A stretch of DNA of 64,000 nt from Nitrospinaceae bacterium. GTDB lineage: Bacteria > Nitrospinota > Nitrospinia > Nitrospinales > VA-1. The stretch is from contig BQJC01000001.1 in the NCBI GenBank assembly GCA_021604505.1, forward strand, positions 832,218-896,217. The letters run 5' to 3'. The notes below the pieces were generated by a model. It had not been told where the DNA came from and made no database searches. It was given only the letters and a program-made list of their open reading frames with translations. Numbering within the stretch: position 1 is the first letter of the stretch; the number at the start of each line of letters is the position of its first letter. This document shows positions 16,084-25,219 of the stretch, piece after piece. The translations under genes were made by a program, and so were the position numbers.

Positions 16084-17903
16084 AAATATTTCGCTGGCAG
16101 GGAGTGCTTGTTTTTGCGGTTCTTTTTCTCCTGATGTGGGCCTTTTTTTCGTTTTATCTGGATGGGTTGATCAAGCGGGCTCTGGAGGAAGAAGGCTCGA
16201 AGATCATTCAAACCCAGATCGAAGTGGCTTCGGTGGCAACGTCCCTGCCGTCGCAATCCGCCGGTCTCAAGCGGTTGGCGGTCGCCAATCCCGACAATCT
16301 CATGGAAAACGCCGTCGAAATCGACTCGGTATCCTTTAATGTAGATGCCGGCAAGGCAGTGGTCCAGAAGGTGGTGATCGATGAAATGTCGGTGGAAGGC
16401 ATCCGTCTGAATCAAAAACGGGAAACCCCTGCCAGAGCCTACAAACCCCCTGCAGATGCAAAAGGTGATCCTGTCACTGAGGGAGGGAAGAAAGAGGGAA
16501 GTGAAGACCTCTTTGGTTTCGGCAAGATCATGAACCCCAAATCACCAGAAGAAATCCTGAAATCCGAAAAGCTGGAAACCTTGGAGGCGGTGGAGGCCAC
16601 CAAAATGGAGATCCAGCAGTTGAAGGATAAATGGCAAAAGAAACTGGAAACCGAACTCAGTCCTCAAGCCCTTGAGGAGACCAGGAAAAAAATAGAAGAC
16701 CTCCAGAAAAAAACCAAGGGAACGGGAGATATTGCCGGGATCGCGGCCGCCGTTCAGGATTTAAAAAACGTTCAGGAAACGATACAAGGGAATCTGGAAA
16801 ACATAAAGAACTTGAAAGCCGAAATGCAGGCGGACACCCAGCGGATTAAAAAGAGGGTGGCGGCGTTGAAAAATCTTCCGCAAAAAGATTTTGAACGGTT
16901 GAAGAAAAAATATTCCCTCGATGTCAAAGGCGGAGGCAATCTTCTGGGGGCATTGCTGGGTGGGGAAATTAAAGAAAAGATAGACCTGTTCTGGAAGTAT
17001 TATGAAATGGTCAGCCCTTATTTAAATAAGGGAGGGGATACAAAACCCAGGGAAGAAGAGGAACCGTATGTAAGAGGCAAGGGGGTTTTCGTCAAGTTCA
17101 AAGAAGCCGTTCCCTTTCCGGATTTTCTCATCCGGCACGCCAGCCTTTCATTGGATCTCATGGACACAAAAATTGCAGGCGACTTAAAGGATTTTTCCGA
17201 TAACCAGAGAATCTATGGAAAACCTGCGTTGCTAAGCTTCAGCTCCGATAAAGATGAAAAGTTCGATCGTTTTGATCTGAATATCAAATTAGACCGGACC
17301 AAAGCCGTTGCCGACGATGGCATCGATTTGAACGTGAAGGGCCTCAAGCTCAACAACGTTGAGGCCGGCGAAGGCGCCAGAATCGAAAAAGGTTTCGCCG
17401 ACCTTCAAAGTTCTTTCAAGATCGTCGACGAAAAACAATTGTCCGGCAGCATTCAGGCGAATCTCGGAGGCTTGTCCTTAAAAATTCCCAATCAACAGAA
17501 CAATGAGATCATGAAGGCCATCGCGGACACGCTGGCATCCACGGAAAAGTTTTTCATAAAAATTGCAATCGATGGATCTCAGGAAAACTACGACGTGAAA
17601 ATTGACTCCGATCTGAACAAGATCATTTCCAAAGCGATCACCGGAGCCGTGTCCGGCAAGCTTCAGGATTTTGAAAAATCTTTAAAAAGCTCAATTTTCT
17701 CCGCCACCAGCGGGCCTCTGGCAGGAGCGGGCGATTCTCTGGGAGGTTTTTTAAAGCTTGAAGACCATCTTGGGAAAAACTCCTCAGCCTGGAAGGGGTT
17801 GTTGAGTGAAGCGAAAGAGGGGGCAACGCCGGCTCCGCTCAAGGATAAACTGCCGATTAAAGATAAACTCAAACTTCCTGAGGGGCTCAAACTTCCATTC
17901 TAA
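16080..17903 (+). CDS. TIGR03545-type envelope protein
   Basis: A 607-residue protein with one N-terminal membrane anchor (residues about 8-30) and a large periplasmic part. Residues 45-115 resemble the start of AsmA-like bridge proteins (IEVASVATSLPSQSAGLKRLAV). Residues about 160-270 form a charged coiled coil, and the C-terminal half is beta-rich with an amphipathic segment. The layout fits the TIGR03545 family. AsmA-like proteins are linked to lipid transport across the periplasm, so a role in envelope lipid traffic is a reasonable inference, not shown here. Coupled to the TIGR03546 gene by ATGA overlap; DUF4197 follows 14 bp later. Confidence 0.85.
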   Translation: MKIFRWQGVLVFAVLFLLMWAFFSFYLDGLIKRALEEEGSKIIQTQIEVASVATSLPSQSAGLKRLAVANPDNLMENAVEIDSVSFNVDAGKAVVQKVVIDEMSVEGIRLNQKRETPARAYKPPADAKGDPVTEGGKKEGSEDLFGFGKIMNPKSPEEILKSEKLETLEAVEATKMEIQQLKDKWQKKLETELSPQALEETRKKIEDLQKKTKGTGDIAGIAAAVQDLKNVQETIQGNLENIKNLKAEMQADTQRIKKRVAALKNLPQKDFERLKKKYSLDVKGGGNLLGALLGGEIKEKIDLFWKYYEMVSPYLNKGGDTKPREEEEPYVRGKGVFVKFKEAVPFPDFLIRHASLSLDLMDTKIAGDLKDFSDNQRIYGKPALLSFSSDKDEKFDRFDLNIKLDRTKAVADDGIDLNVKGLKLNNVEAGEGARIEKGFADLQSSFKIVDEKQLSGSIQANLGGLSLKIPNQQNNEIMKAIADTLASTEKFFIKIAIDGSQENYDVKIDSDLNKIISKAITGAVSGKLQDFEKSLKSSIFSATSGPLAGAGDSLGGFLKLEDHLGKNSSAWKGLLSEAKEGATPAPLKDKLPIKDKLKLPEGLKLPF

Positions 17904-17917
17904 CCAGGTGAGATTTT

Positions 17918-18649
17918 ATGAATATTAAATTCGGGTTCATTTTATTATTTTTACTATTAAGTGCGTCACCTGCAAGTTCAGGAATTTTCGACGATCTCAT
18001 GGAAAAAGTCAGCCCCGCTCTTCAAGGGGAAGGGATGGACAATGCCCTGAGCCTGGAAAAAACCATTTCCGGGCTCAAGGAGGCTTTGTCCGTTGGAACG
18101 GGAAGCGCCGTATCCCTGCTTTCTAAAAATGACGGCTATTTTGGCAATGAAGTGACCAAAATTCTCATGCCTGAGAAAATTCAAAATGTCGCCGACATGC
18201 TCAAAAAAGTAGGATTTGAACAACAGGTGGATACCTTTGTGCTGACCATGAACCGCGCGGCTGAAACTGCGGCTCCCAAGGCCAAGGAATATTTCATGGA
18301 CGCCATTAAAGAAATGACATTCGATGACGCCAAAAAAATCTTGAATGGCGGTGACACCGCGGCGACCGAGTATCTGAATTCTAAAACCCATCAAAAGATT
18401 TACGAGGCTTTCAAGCCCACGGTTTCATCCAGCCTGGATCAAGTGGGTGGAACCAAAGCGTATAAAGACATGATGGGATCGTTTTCCTCCCTTCCGTTTG
18501 CATCCGCCCAATCCCTGGATTTGGATCACTACGTGACCGATCAAGCTCTGAAAGGTTTGTTTTTGATGGTCGGTGAGGAAGAAAAGAAGATTAGAAACAA
18601 CCCTTCCGCAAGAGTGACCGATCTTTTGCAACAGGTTTTTAAGAAATAA
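17918..18649 (+). CDS. DUF4197 secreted protein
   Basis: A 243-residue protein with a Sec signal (residues 1-21, ending SPASS). The mature part contains GLKEALSVGTGSAVSLLSKNDGYFGN, with LPEKIQ-like LMPEKIQNVADMLKKVG and later FDDAKKILNGGDTAATEYL, which together are diagnostic of DUF4197. The family has no known activity. AGGTGA lies 7 nt before the ATG, and the gene follows TIGR03545 by 14 bp, so it completes a three-gene envelope operon. Confidence 0.88.
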   Translation: MNIKFGFILLFLLLSASPASSGIFDDLMEKVSPALQGEGMDNALSLEKTISGLKEALSVGTGSAVSLLSKNDGYFGNEVTKILMPEKIQNVADMLKKVGFEQQVDTFVLTMNRAAETAAPKAKEYFMDAIKEMTFDDAKKILNGGDTAATEYLNSKTHQKIYEAFKPTVSSSLDQVGGTKAYKDMMGSFSSLPFASAQSLDLDHYVTDQALKGLFLMVGEEEKKIRNNPSARVTDLLQQVFKK

Positions 18650-18671
18650 TCGCAATGATCGGGTGAGAGCG

Positions 18672-19373
18672 ATGACGGATTCTTCCAGGCCAACGCTGAT
18701 CAGAAGAATTATTAGAAATTCCTTAGTGCTTGTTGTGGGCTGTGGTTTTATCCCAGGCCCTTCCCTGGCGCAGGCACGGCCATCAATCCCTTCGATGATC
18801 AAAATTCCCGGCGGCTCCTTCATTCAGGGAAATCCATCCGACACCCCCTCCGATGAAAAAAGGGGAGCTTCCTTAAAAACATTTTTTATCGATTCGCACG
18901 AAGTCACCAACCAGGAATTTTTCGAACAATTTCCTGAGCGTCCTTTTCGTAAGGGCGCCGAAAAACATCCCGTGAGCTATGTGACCTGGCAGGAAGCACA
19001 GACCTATTGCAGTCGGGTTGGCAAGCGCCTGCCTTCGGAAGCCGAATGGGAAAAAGCCGCGCGCGGCACCGATGGCCGGTTGTATCCGTGGGGCGACAAG
19101 GCTCCCAAGAGAAAACCGCATCCCTTTTATTCAGGACTCGTCAAACGCAGTGTGGGGCTCAATCGAAAAGATGTTTCTTTTTATGGAGGCCGGGACATGG
19201 CAGGCTCGGTCTGGGAATGGACGGCGGATCGGGTGGGTGGAAAAATGGCGGTGCGCGGAGGCTTGTGGAATTATCACCTCGATTACGAATACAGCAAAAC
19301 CTTCGAGCGCAATTTAATCGAACCGAAAGCCAGATTCATCTTTTTGGGATTTCGTTGCGCGAGGTCGAAATGA
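18672..19373 (+). CDS. Secreted SUMF1/FGE-like (formylglycine-generating enzyme family) protein
   Basis: A 233-residue protein. The ATG at 18672 has GGGTGAG just upstream; a GTG nine nucleotides earlier is less likely. Residues 1-37 form a signal peptide ending LAQA. The mature part shows the FGE-sulfatase fold: IPGGSFIQGN, DSHEVTNQEFFEQF, PVSYVTWQEAQTYCSRVGKRLPSEAEWEKAARG, LYPWGD, and DMAGSVWEWTAD with VRGG at the end. It lacks the paired active-site cysteines of true FGE near the C-terminus as far as I can tell, so a non-enzymatic or scaffold role is possible. It overlaps the next gene by ATGA, which argues for joint function with the molybdoenzyme. Confidence 0.85.
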   Translation: MTDSSRPTLIRRIIRNSLVLVVGCGFIPGPSLAQARPSIPSMIKIPGGSFIQGNPSDTPSDEKRGASLKTFFIDSHEVTNQEFFEQFPERPFRKGAEKHPVSYVTWQEAQTYCSRVGKRLPSEAEWEKAARGTDGRLYPWGDKAPKRKPHPFYSGLVKRSVGLNRKDVSFYGGRDMAGSVWEWTADRVGGKMAVRGGLWNYHLDYEYSKTFERNLIEPKARFIFLGFRCARSK

Positions 19374-20095
19374 TTTCCAGAAGAAATTTTCTTTCCCGCT
19401 GGTTGGGGGCGATGTCGGTCGTTTGCACGGAAATGTTTCTGCGTCCCTTAATGGGAAGGGCGGACACCGATCATTTTACCGGGACCGATTTCGTCGGCAA
19501 AACCCGTGCAGGAAAATATGAAACGTTTTACATCAATTACTGGAAGCCGATGCGGCGCATCAAACCGGAAAAGTGGAAGCTGGAGGTTCGAGGGCTCTGC
19601 AAAAACCCAGGAACGTTTTCTATAGAAGACATCAAATCTCTGCCTGTGAAAACCCGGACCTCGCGTTTGAAATGCGTGGAGTGCTGGTCGGCGCGCGCCA
19701 GATGGCAGGGGTTTTCAATACAGGATTTGGAAGAAAAGGTTGCACCTCATCCCCAAGCCGCCGGAGTGTTGTTCCACTGCGCCGACACTTATCAGGAGTA
19801 TCTTCCCAGAGAAAGCCTGATGCGTGAGGAAACTCTCTTAGCTTACAATATGGATGGAAAACCTTTGACGGACGAGCACGGGTTCCCCTTGCGGGTGATC
19901 GTTCCGTTCAAATACGGATACAAAAATCCCAAAGCCATTTTAATCATGGAATACGTTGACGACGTTAAAGCCGGCACGTGGAGTAAGATCGGCCCATATT
20001 CCATGGACGGCACCATTCTTCCCGGTTACGACCATCCCGTGGATCTGGATAAAAAAGCCCGCCGCATTTCAGGCGGCGAAATTCGGGACTATTGA
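19370..20095 (+). CDS. Molybdopterin-dependent oxidoreductase (sulfite-oxidase/MsrP-like), Tat-exported
   Basis: A 241-residue protein starting at the ATG that overlaps the previous stop (19370); a longer in-frame start at 19007 would lie entirely inside the SUMF1-like gene. The N-terminus MISRRNFLSRW is a Tat motif (SRRNFL). The molybdenum-ligand cysteine is C102 in RLKCVECWS, matching the position and context of MsrP/YedY, followed by WQGFSIQDL and the C-terminal FKYGYKNPKAIL. Members reduce methionine sulfoxide or oxidise sulfite. No MsrQ-type heme subunit is adjacent; the SUMF1-like protein takes that place, which is unusual. Convergent with the MCP gene. Confidence 0.88.
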   Translation: MISRRNFLSRWLGAMSVVCTEMFLRPLMGRADTDHFTGTDFVGKTRAGKYETFYINYWKPMRRIKPEKWKLEVRGLCKNPGTFSIEDIKSLPVKTRTSRLKCVECWSARARWQGFSIQDLEEKVAPHPQAAGVLFHCADTYQEYLPRESLMREETLLAYNMDGKPLTDEHGFPLRVIVPFKYGYKNPKAILIMEYVDDVKAGTWSKIGPYSMDGTILPGYDHPVDLDKKARRISGGEIRDY

Positions 20096-20102
20096 TCGCC
20101 GC

Positions 20103-23100
20103 TTACAAATTCAGGACGTCTTTTCGGGTGGACTTCGCGATCGCCAACGCCTCCTGAATTAAATCTTCCGGAACGCTCAATTCCTTGAGAGTCGCCTCCA
20201 GATTATCCAGAACCGCATAAAAATGAGATTCACTCAGTCCTTGTTGTTTGAGGTGCTTGTGTGCCTCGCGCATATTTTTTCCGGAATAATTGGGCGCTCC
20301 GCCGAAGGCAAACGTCAGAAACACCTTCTGCTTCTTCCTTTGATGTTCCATGCTCACCCCTTTAAAAAAGTGATTGACCCGGTCGTCAGCGAGCACTTTC
20401 CGGTAAAAAACGTCCACCGCGGCGTCTACCGCTTGGTGTCCTCCGATTCTTGAAAACAGGGATTCGGAAGATTCATTTTGAATTCCATTGCCTTCATATT
20501 TAAACTGACTGACCAGGTTTTGTATTTGTGTGGCAATGCTCGTGAGGCCCTCGGCGGCATTTTTAGTTTCAGTGGCCCCTTCCGAGGCGTTATGAGCGGT
20601 CGCGGCCACCCCGTCGATATTCTGGGCGATCTCATTGCTTCCCCTTGCGGCGTCACTGACGTTTCTGCTGATTTCACCGGTTGTGGCCGTTTGTTCTTCG
20701 ACGGCGCTGGCGATGGTTCCCTGAAAGTCGTTGATCTTGACGATGATTTTTGAGATGTCGCCGATGGCCTCGACGGCGCCCTGGGTGCCCGTTTGGATCG
20801 CCTGGATTTTTTTGCTGATATCCTCAGTCGCTTTGGCGGTTTGGTTGGCGAGTTCCTTGACCTCATTGGCGACCACCGCGAATCCTTTTCCGGCTTCGCC
20901 CGCTCGGGCCGCTTCGATCGTAGCGTTTAAGGCCAGAAGATTGGTTTGCTCCGCGATGGATGTGATGACCTTGACCACCTCGCCGATTTCAGAACTGCTG
21001 TCCCCCAGTTCTGCAATGGTTTGATTGGTTTCCTCAGTGACCTGAACGGCGGATTCTCCAACCCTGGCCGCTTCATTGGCGTTTTGTGCGATTTCCTTGA
21101 TGCTGGCGCCCATTTCTTCGGCGGCGGTTGCAACCGTCTGAATATTTCGGCTCACTTCAGTCGCCGCAGAGGACGCCACCCCCACCTGCGCCGAGGTGTC
21201 CTCGGCATTTTTCATCATCTGTCCACTGGTGCTGTTCAATTGGTCGGAAGAAGATCCCAGAGTTTGCGCGGTTGCCCCAAGCTCTGACATGCTTGCCCGT
21301 AGTTTGGAGAGAAATTTGGCCAGGCCTTCGCCCATTTGCCCGATGGCGTCATTGCCCTTGACCGGAATTTCCTGAGTGAGGTCGCCTTCAGCGGCGGCAT
21401 TGACCACTTCCAGCATGCTGTCCACCTTATCCTGCAATTCGACCGCCTGACTCCTTTCCCGTTCCTGCAATTCGACCGCGCGTTCTTCATTGGCCAGTTT
21501 TTGCGTGATCACCTCCCAGGTGACCATCGACCCCATATAATTTTGGTCCTGGTCGTAAATGGCGCTGACCAGGAGGTCCAGTTTTTCCGGACCCAGTTGA
21601 ATTTGCGCGCGATGCGGAAGGTTTTTGGGATCGGAAAGGATTTTCCGCTGGTGCGCGGGATTCTTGTGGAAAATGTCGATCGACTGTCCCACCAGATTGT
21701 CCACCCGGTCCGGCAGGTGTTGTTCCAAAGTTTTTAGAGTTTTCGTGGAGGCAGGGTTCATATACTGAACCTTTAAATCCAGGTCCGCGTAAATGACATT
21801 GGCCGGAGCATTTTCCATCATCGACATCACGCGCGCCATTTCCCGTTCCCCTTGTAATTTTTGCGTCACCACTTCCCAGGTGAGCATGGGGCCAAGATAG
21901 TGATTGTTCTGATCATAGATGGCGCTGACGAGCAGGTCGAGTGTTTCCGGTCCGACCTGAATCAGAGCCTTGTGCGGTAGATTTTTGGGATCAGACACAA
22001 TCCGGCGCACGCGATCCGGGTCCTTGTGGAAAACATCAATAGAGCTTCCAAAAATGGATTCCACCGGAATCGGAAGATATTGCTCGATGGTTTTTAAGGT
22101 TCTGGTCGATGCGGGATTGAGGTATTGAACTTTTAAGTCCGTCCCCGTGAAAATGACATTGGTGGGAGAGTTTTCCATCATCGATTGAACCTGCGCCATT
22201 TTAGCGTCGGTTTTTTGTTTTTCCTTGGCCTGACCCAGCATGCGGTTCAACGAACGCTGGAAATCTCCTTTGAGACCAAACTTTTCGCTTTGATTCGATC
22301 CATTTAAAATTTCTTCCGAAAATTTAATAAAATTTTGCAGCCCCGTCAGCAAATTATTAAAGGACAGACAAAGCGTTCCCACCTCGTCCCCTGAGGTCAC
22401 CGGCAATTGATCCTGTTTTAAGTTTCCTTGTGCGGTTTCACTCAAAATTGCCGATACGGTTCGGATAGGTTTGATGACCACGGTGGATAGAAAATAAGCG
22501 GTCCCGATGAGCAGAAGCAGAACAATCACCGTCGATGAATTGACTGCCCAGCGTATATTTTTTTGATTTTGTTCCGCGATCCCCGAGTATATCTGGACCA
22601 GGTCACCGCTCAACTGGCGCAAATCATTGGATCGCTGGAGAATGTGAAACTGCGCTTCCCGGTAAGGTTCGGAGTTGACCACAGAATCAACCAAGAGGGC
22701 GACCGTTTGGGTAAACTCGTTGAATTTGTTTTCAACTTCGGCAATTTTTTGCCGGGCAATAGGGTCGGAGACCGCATCGATTGTTCGTAAATTTTTTCCC
22801 GCCAGATCTTCCGGATATTCGCCGCCCGATTTTACGGCCTTCAAAGTCAGACCGAAAACCTTTTTCGCGGTTTCATACTCCTCCAGATTGGCGTCCAGCT
22901 CCGAATTTCCGACGGCGATGTTTTTGGAGAACACCAAACGGAATTGGCGAATTCCCAGCATATCGCCCACTTGAAATTTTCTGCCCATGAGAGCGGAGTG
23001 ACAGGAGGCGCACGCTGGAACGGTTGCTCTGTCCGCGGTGTAGAGGCCTATATAGAGTTGCCCGTTTTCCTGAAACGTTTTGCTGAAAATGTTGTTGGAA

Positions 23101-23624
23101 GGGTTTTTTAAAAACTCAGAAGCGTCCCGGTCCATTTTCGTTTTAAGGGCTTTGGCGGGGTTGATGGGCGTTTCCGAAAGAATGTCGATTGAAAAATCCT
23201 GGTTCTCGCCGACCCTCTGGTTGACCATGCGAGTGAAAGTAGCAGGGTAGGGCACTGCCGGATGAGGCTCACTGGCCGGGTCCATGCTGATTCCCAGCTT
23301 GGTTTTTTTCGCGGTTTTAATAATTGCCTGAGTATAAGCTCCCCGCATTTGCGTGATGTAGTTATTCAAGGATTCTGTCTGATGCTCAATGGTTTTAATC
23401 CGGCTTTTGGCCATGGCATATCCCAAAACGGATTTGCTCATGGCCTGAGTCAGCATCCGCTGGCGGCCCAAAGCATTGGTGAGTTCGGTGTCTTTTTCGG
23501 CTTCATTGAGAGAATGGGTGATGATAAAACCGGAAGCGACCATCACCAGAAACAAAATGGTAAGAATTCCATATACTTTTACTTTTAAACTCAGGGCGTT
23601 AAATTTCCCCATCCGGCTTTTCAT
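20103..23624 (-). CDS. Chemoreceptor with N-terminal c-heme DUF3365, two PAS, MCP and C-terminal truncated haemoglobin
   Basis: A 1,173-residue transducer. The ATG at 23624 has AAGGGG upstream; a TTG at 23642 is the alternative. Layout: TM1 (12-35); periplasmic DUF3365 domain with PilJ-like start (RQRMLTQAMSK) and c-heme site C205-x2-C208-H209; helical stretch; TM2 (about 355-385); HAMP; two near-identical PAS domains (about 475-590 and 595-710); a second HAMP-like segment; an MCP hairpin (about 790-1035) with the tip EQTNLLALNATIEAARAGE; and residues 1055-1173 matching a group I truncated haemoglobin. In the globin FYRK supplies Tyr-B10, and H1122 in MREAHKHL fits the proximal His-F8. Known globin-coupled sensors carry the globin at the N-terminus. 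It probably senses redox state outside and O2 or NO inside. Confidence 0.92.
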   Translation of the reverse strand: MKSRMGKFNALSLKVKVYGILTILFLVMVASGFIITHSLNEAEKDTELTNALGRQRMLTQAMSKSVLGYAMAKSRIKTIEHQTESLNNYITQMRGAYTQAIIKTAKKTKLGISMDPASEPHPAVPYPATFTRMVNQRVGENQDFSIDILSETPINPAKALKTKMDRDASEFLKNPSNNIFSKTFQENGQLYIGLYTADRATVPACASCHSALMGRKFQVGDMLGIRQFRLVFSKNIAVGNSELDANLEEYETAKKVFGLTLKAVKSGGEYPEDLAGKNLRTIDAVSDPIARQKIAEVENKFNEFTQTVALLVDSVVNSEPYREAQFHILQRSNDLRQLSGDLVQIYSGIAEQNQKNIRWAVNSSTVIVLLLLIGTAYFLSTVVIKPIRTVSAILSETAQGNLKQDQLPVTSGDEVGTLCLSFNNLLTGLQNFIKFSEEILNGSNQSEKFGLKGDFQRSLNRMLGQAKEKQKTDAKMAQVQSMMENSPTNVIFTGTDLKVQYLNPASTRTLKTIEQYLPIPVESIFGSSIDVFHKDPDRVRRIVSDPKNLPHKALIQVGPETLDLLVSAIYDQNNHYLGPMLTWEVVTQKLQGEREMARVMSMMENAPANVIYADLDLKVQYMNPASTKTLKTLEQHLPDRVDNLVGQSIDIFHKNPAHQRKILSDPKNLPHRAQIQLGPEKLDLLVSAIYDQDQNYMGSMVTWEVITQKLANEERAVELQERERSQAVELQDKVDSMLEVVNAAAEGDLTQEIPVKGNDAIGQMGEGLAKFLSKLRASMSELGATAQTLGSSSDQLNSTSGQMMKNAEDTSAQVGVASSAATEVSRNIQTVATAAEEMGASIKEIAQNANEAARVGESAVQVTEETNQTIAELGDSSSEIGEVVKVITSIAEQTNLLALNATIEAARAGEAGKGFAVVANEVKELANQTAKATEDISKKIQAIQTGTQGAVEAIGDISKIIVKINDFQGTIASAVEEQTATTGEISRNVSDAARGSNEIAQNIDGVAATAHNASEGATETKNAAEGLTSIATQIQNLVSQFKYEGNGIQNESSESLFSRIGGHQAVDAAVDVFYRKVLADDRVNHFFKGVSMEHQRKKQKVFLTFAFGGAPNYSGKNMREAHKHLKQQGLSESHFYAVLDNLEATLKELSVPEDLIQEALAIAKSTRKDVLNL

Positions 23625-23879
23625 AACCCGTTTCCCCTTCAATGAATAGTATCCATATAATGCGATTGGCCAACCAGGGCCATAGACGTATCTAAGGGAT
23701 AGAGCACAAAATGTGCCGAATCGCGGAAGAATTCAAAATTGCTGAAGGTTATATTTTATGGGGAGCTTGGGAAGCGCGGGTTGTATTCGCCCCGGCTTAA
23801 AGGCTGGATTTTCGCTCAAATGAGGTTTCCATTGTGCGGATTTTGTGAAAAACGGTTTTCAGAAAATGGCGCCGCAAAG

Positions 23880-25022
23880 CTACTCTATTTTATCCAGGTT
23901 TTTCTTTACGATGAGGTATCTTTTATAAGGGTCGGAGTTCATGCTTTTTAGAATATTGACCATCACCTGGTTGTCTTCCAGAATCCAGGAGAGTTCCGCG
24001 TTCTTCACCTGTTTAGGCAGTTTGGAAAAAATGTCCTCAATCACGCGGTTGTAGAGAAGGACATCGAGCCCTTGATTGCGGAACTGACTTTTGACCCCCA
24101 TGAGAAGAACCCTCCCAGTCTGGATGTATTTCCGGAAAGAGAGCAGTTTGAAGATTCCGGTAGGAAAAAGCTTCCCGGATTTAATATGCATCAGCACGTT
24201 ATTTATATCCGGCAGACCGAGTAAAAAGGCTGCCGGGTCTCCCTCTTTATACAAAAGATAAATATAGTCGGGCTGGGCAATATATTTGAGCTGTTTCGCC
24301 ATGTCGTCGATTTCTTCCTCCGTCATGGGCACGAATCCCCAGTTTTTGTTCCACGCCTCATTGTAAATGTCCAAAATAATTTTCAATTCCGATTTCAGTT
24401 GGGCCATGTTTAATGTTCTGATTTCATACGAATCTTCCAGTTCCCGGGCGATTCTTTTGGCCATGACGGTAAAAAGTTCCGGTTTTTCTGTGTTCTTATC
24501 GATCCAGAAAGCAAGGAGCTCTTTTTCCTTTTGATACCCCAGTTTATTTAACTGCTCCGGGTAATACGGTTTGGTGTACGGCATCATGATCACGGGGGGT
24601 CTGTCGAACCCTTTGATTAAAAAGCCGACTTCGTGGTTGGTCGAAAAATTAAATGGCCCCATCAAAGAATCGATCCCCTTGGACCGGATCCACTCTTCGC
24701 AGGAAAGCATTAATTGCTCCGCAACCTCATCCTCCTTCACCGATTCATAAAAACCGAAAAACCCTTGCCGGGTATTATAGAATTTGTCATAAATATCGTC
24801 CCTGTGGGCGGTGACCCGGCCAACCGGGAGGTCACCTTGATAGGCGACAAAAAACGCGACTTCGCTGTGTTTCATGAACGGGTTTTTGCGGCTGAAAAAC
24901 GTTTTTCTTTCAAACCTCAAAGGTGGGCACCAGTTTTTCTCATCCTTGTAAATAGAATAGGGGAGTTCTAGAAAATCCCGCATCCCTTTTTTATCACCAT
25001 CCACCTGCTTAACGATCACCAT
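23880..25022 (-). CDS. YghO-like GNAT-fold N-acyltransferase
   Basis: A 380-residue protein with no membrane segment. GGAG sits 8 nt before the ATG. The N-terminal half reads NWCPPLRFERKTFFSRKNPF, then FFVAYQGDLPVGRVTAHRD, the acetyl-CoA-loop region of GNAT folds, and MGPFNFSTNHEVGFLI; the second half contains a second GNAT-like domain (GRVLLMGVKSQFRNQGLDVLLYN). These match the YghO-like family, some bacterial relatives of which were proposed as ceramide-forming N-acyltransferases; that link is from memory and is weak. It is divergent from the PKS gene (193 bp apart), so it may be controlled together with lipid synthesis and attach an acyl chain to an amine. Confidence 0.65.
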   Translation of the reverse strand: MVIVKQVDGDKKGMRDFLELPYSIYKDEKNWCPPLRFERKTFFSRKNPFMKHSEVAFFVAYQGDLPVGRVTAHRDDIYDKFYNTRQGFFGFYESVKEDEVAEQLMLSCEEWIRSKGIDSLMGPFNFSTNHEVGFLIKGFDRPPVIMMPYTKPYYPEQLNKLGYQKEKELLAFWIDKNTEKPELFTVMAKRIARELEDSYEIRTLNMAQLKSELKIILDIYNEAWNKNWGFVPMTEEEIDDMAKQLKYIAQPDYIYLLYKEGDPAAFLLGLPDINNVLMHIKSGKLFPTGIFKLLSFRKYIQTGRVLLMGVKSQFRNQGLDVLLYNRVIEDIFSKLPKQVKNAELSWILEDNQVMVNILKSMNSDPYKRYLIVKKNLDKIE

Positions 25023-25162
25023 GAAAATAACTCCGGACTGAAAGTCTCTGTGTTAGTTTTTATTAAAGGTATAGAAGTAAAACGATCAATAAATCATTTG
25101 ATTCCATGTGCCCTACAACTTAAAATACCTTCCTCGTCGTTATAAATCGCAAAAAGGATTCC

Positions 25163-25219
25163 ATGTCAGGACTTTCTACCAAAACGTCAGCAAAAGCAAT
25201 AGAGTTGAAAGTTAAATGA
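25163..25219 (+). CDS. 18-codon upstream ORF coupled to the PKS start
   Basis: ATG at 25163 with AAGGA just upstream. The peptide is MSGLSTKTSAKAIELKVK. Its TGA (25217-25219) overlaps the PKS ATG in an ATGA. The PKS itself has no good Shine-Dalgarno, so this ORF may load ribosomes for it by coupling. Real expression is unproved. Confidence 0.4.
   Translation: MSGLSTKTSAKAIELKVK

Noticed and set aside
19007-19369. Longer N-terminus for the molybdoenzyme gene.
   Set aside because: This part overlaps the SUMF1-like gene in another frame and would bury the Tat signal; the ATG at 19370 is preceded by normal coupling.
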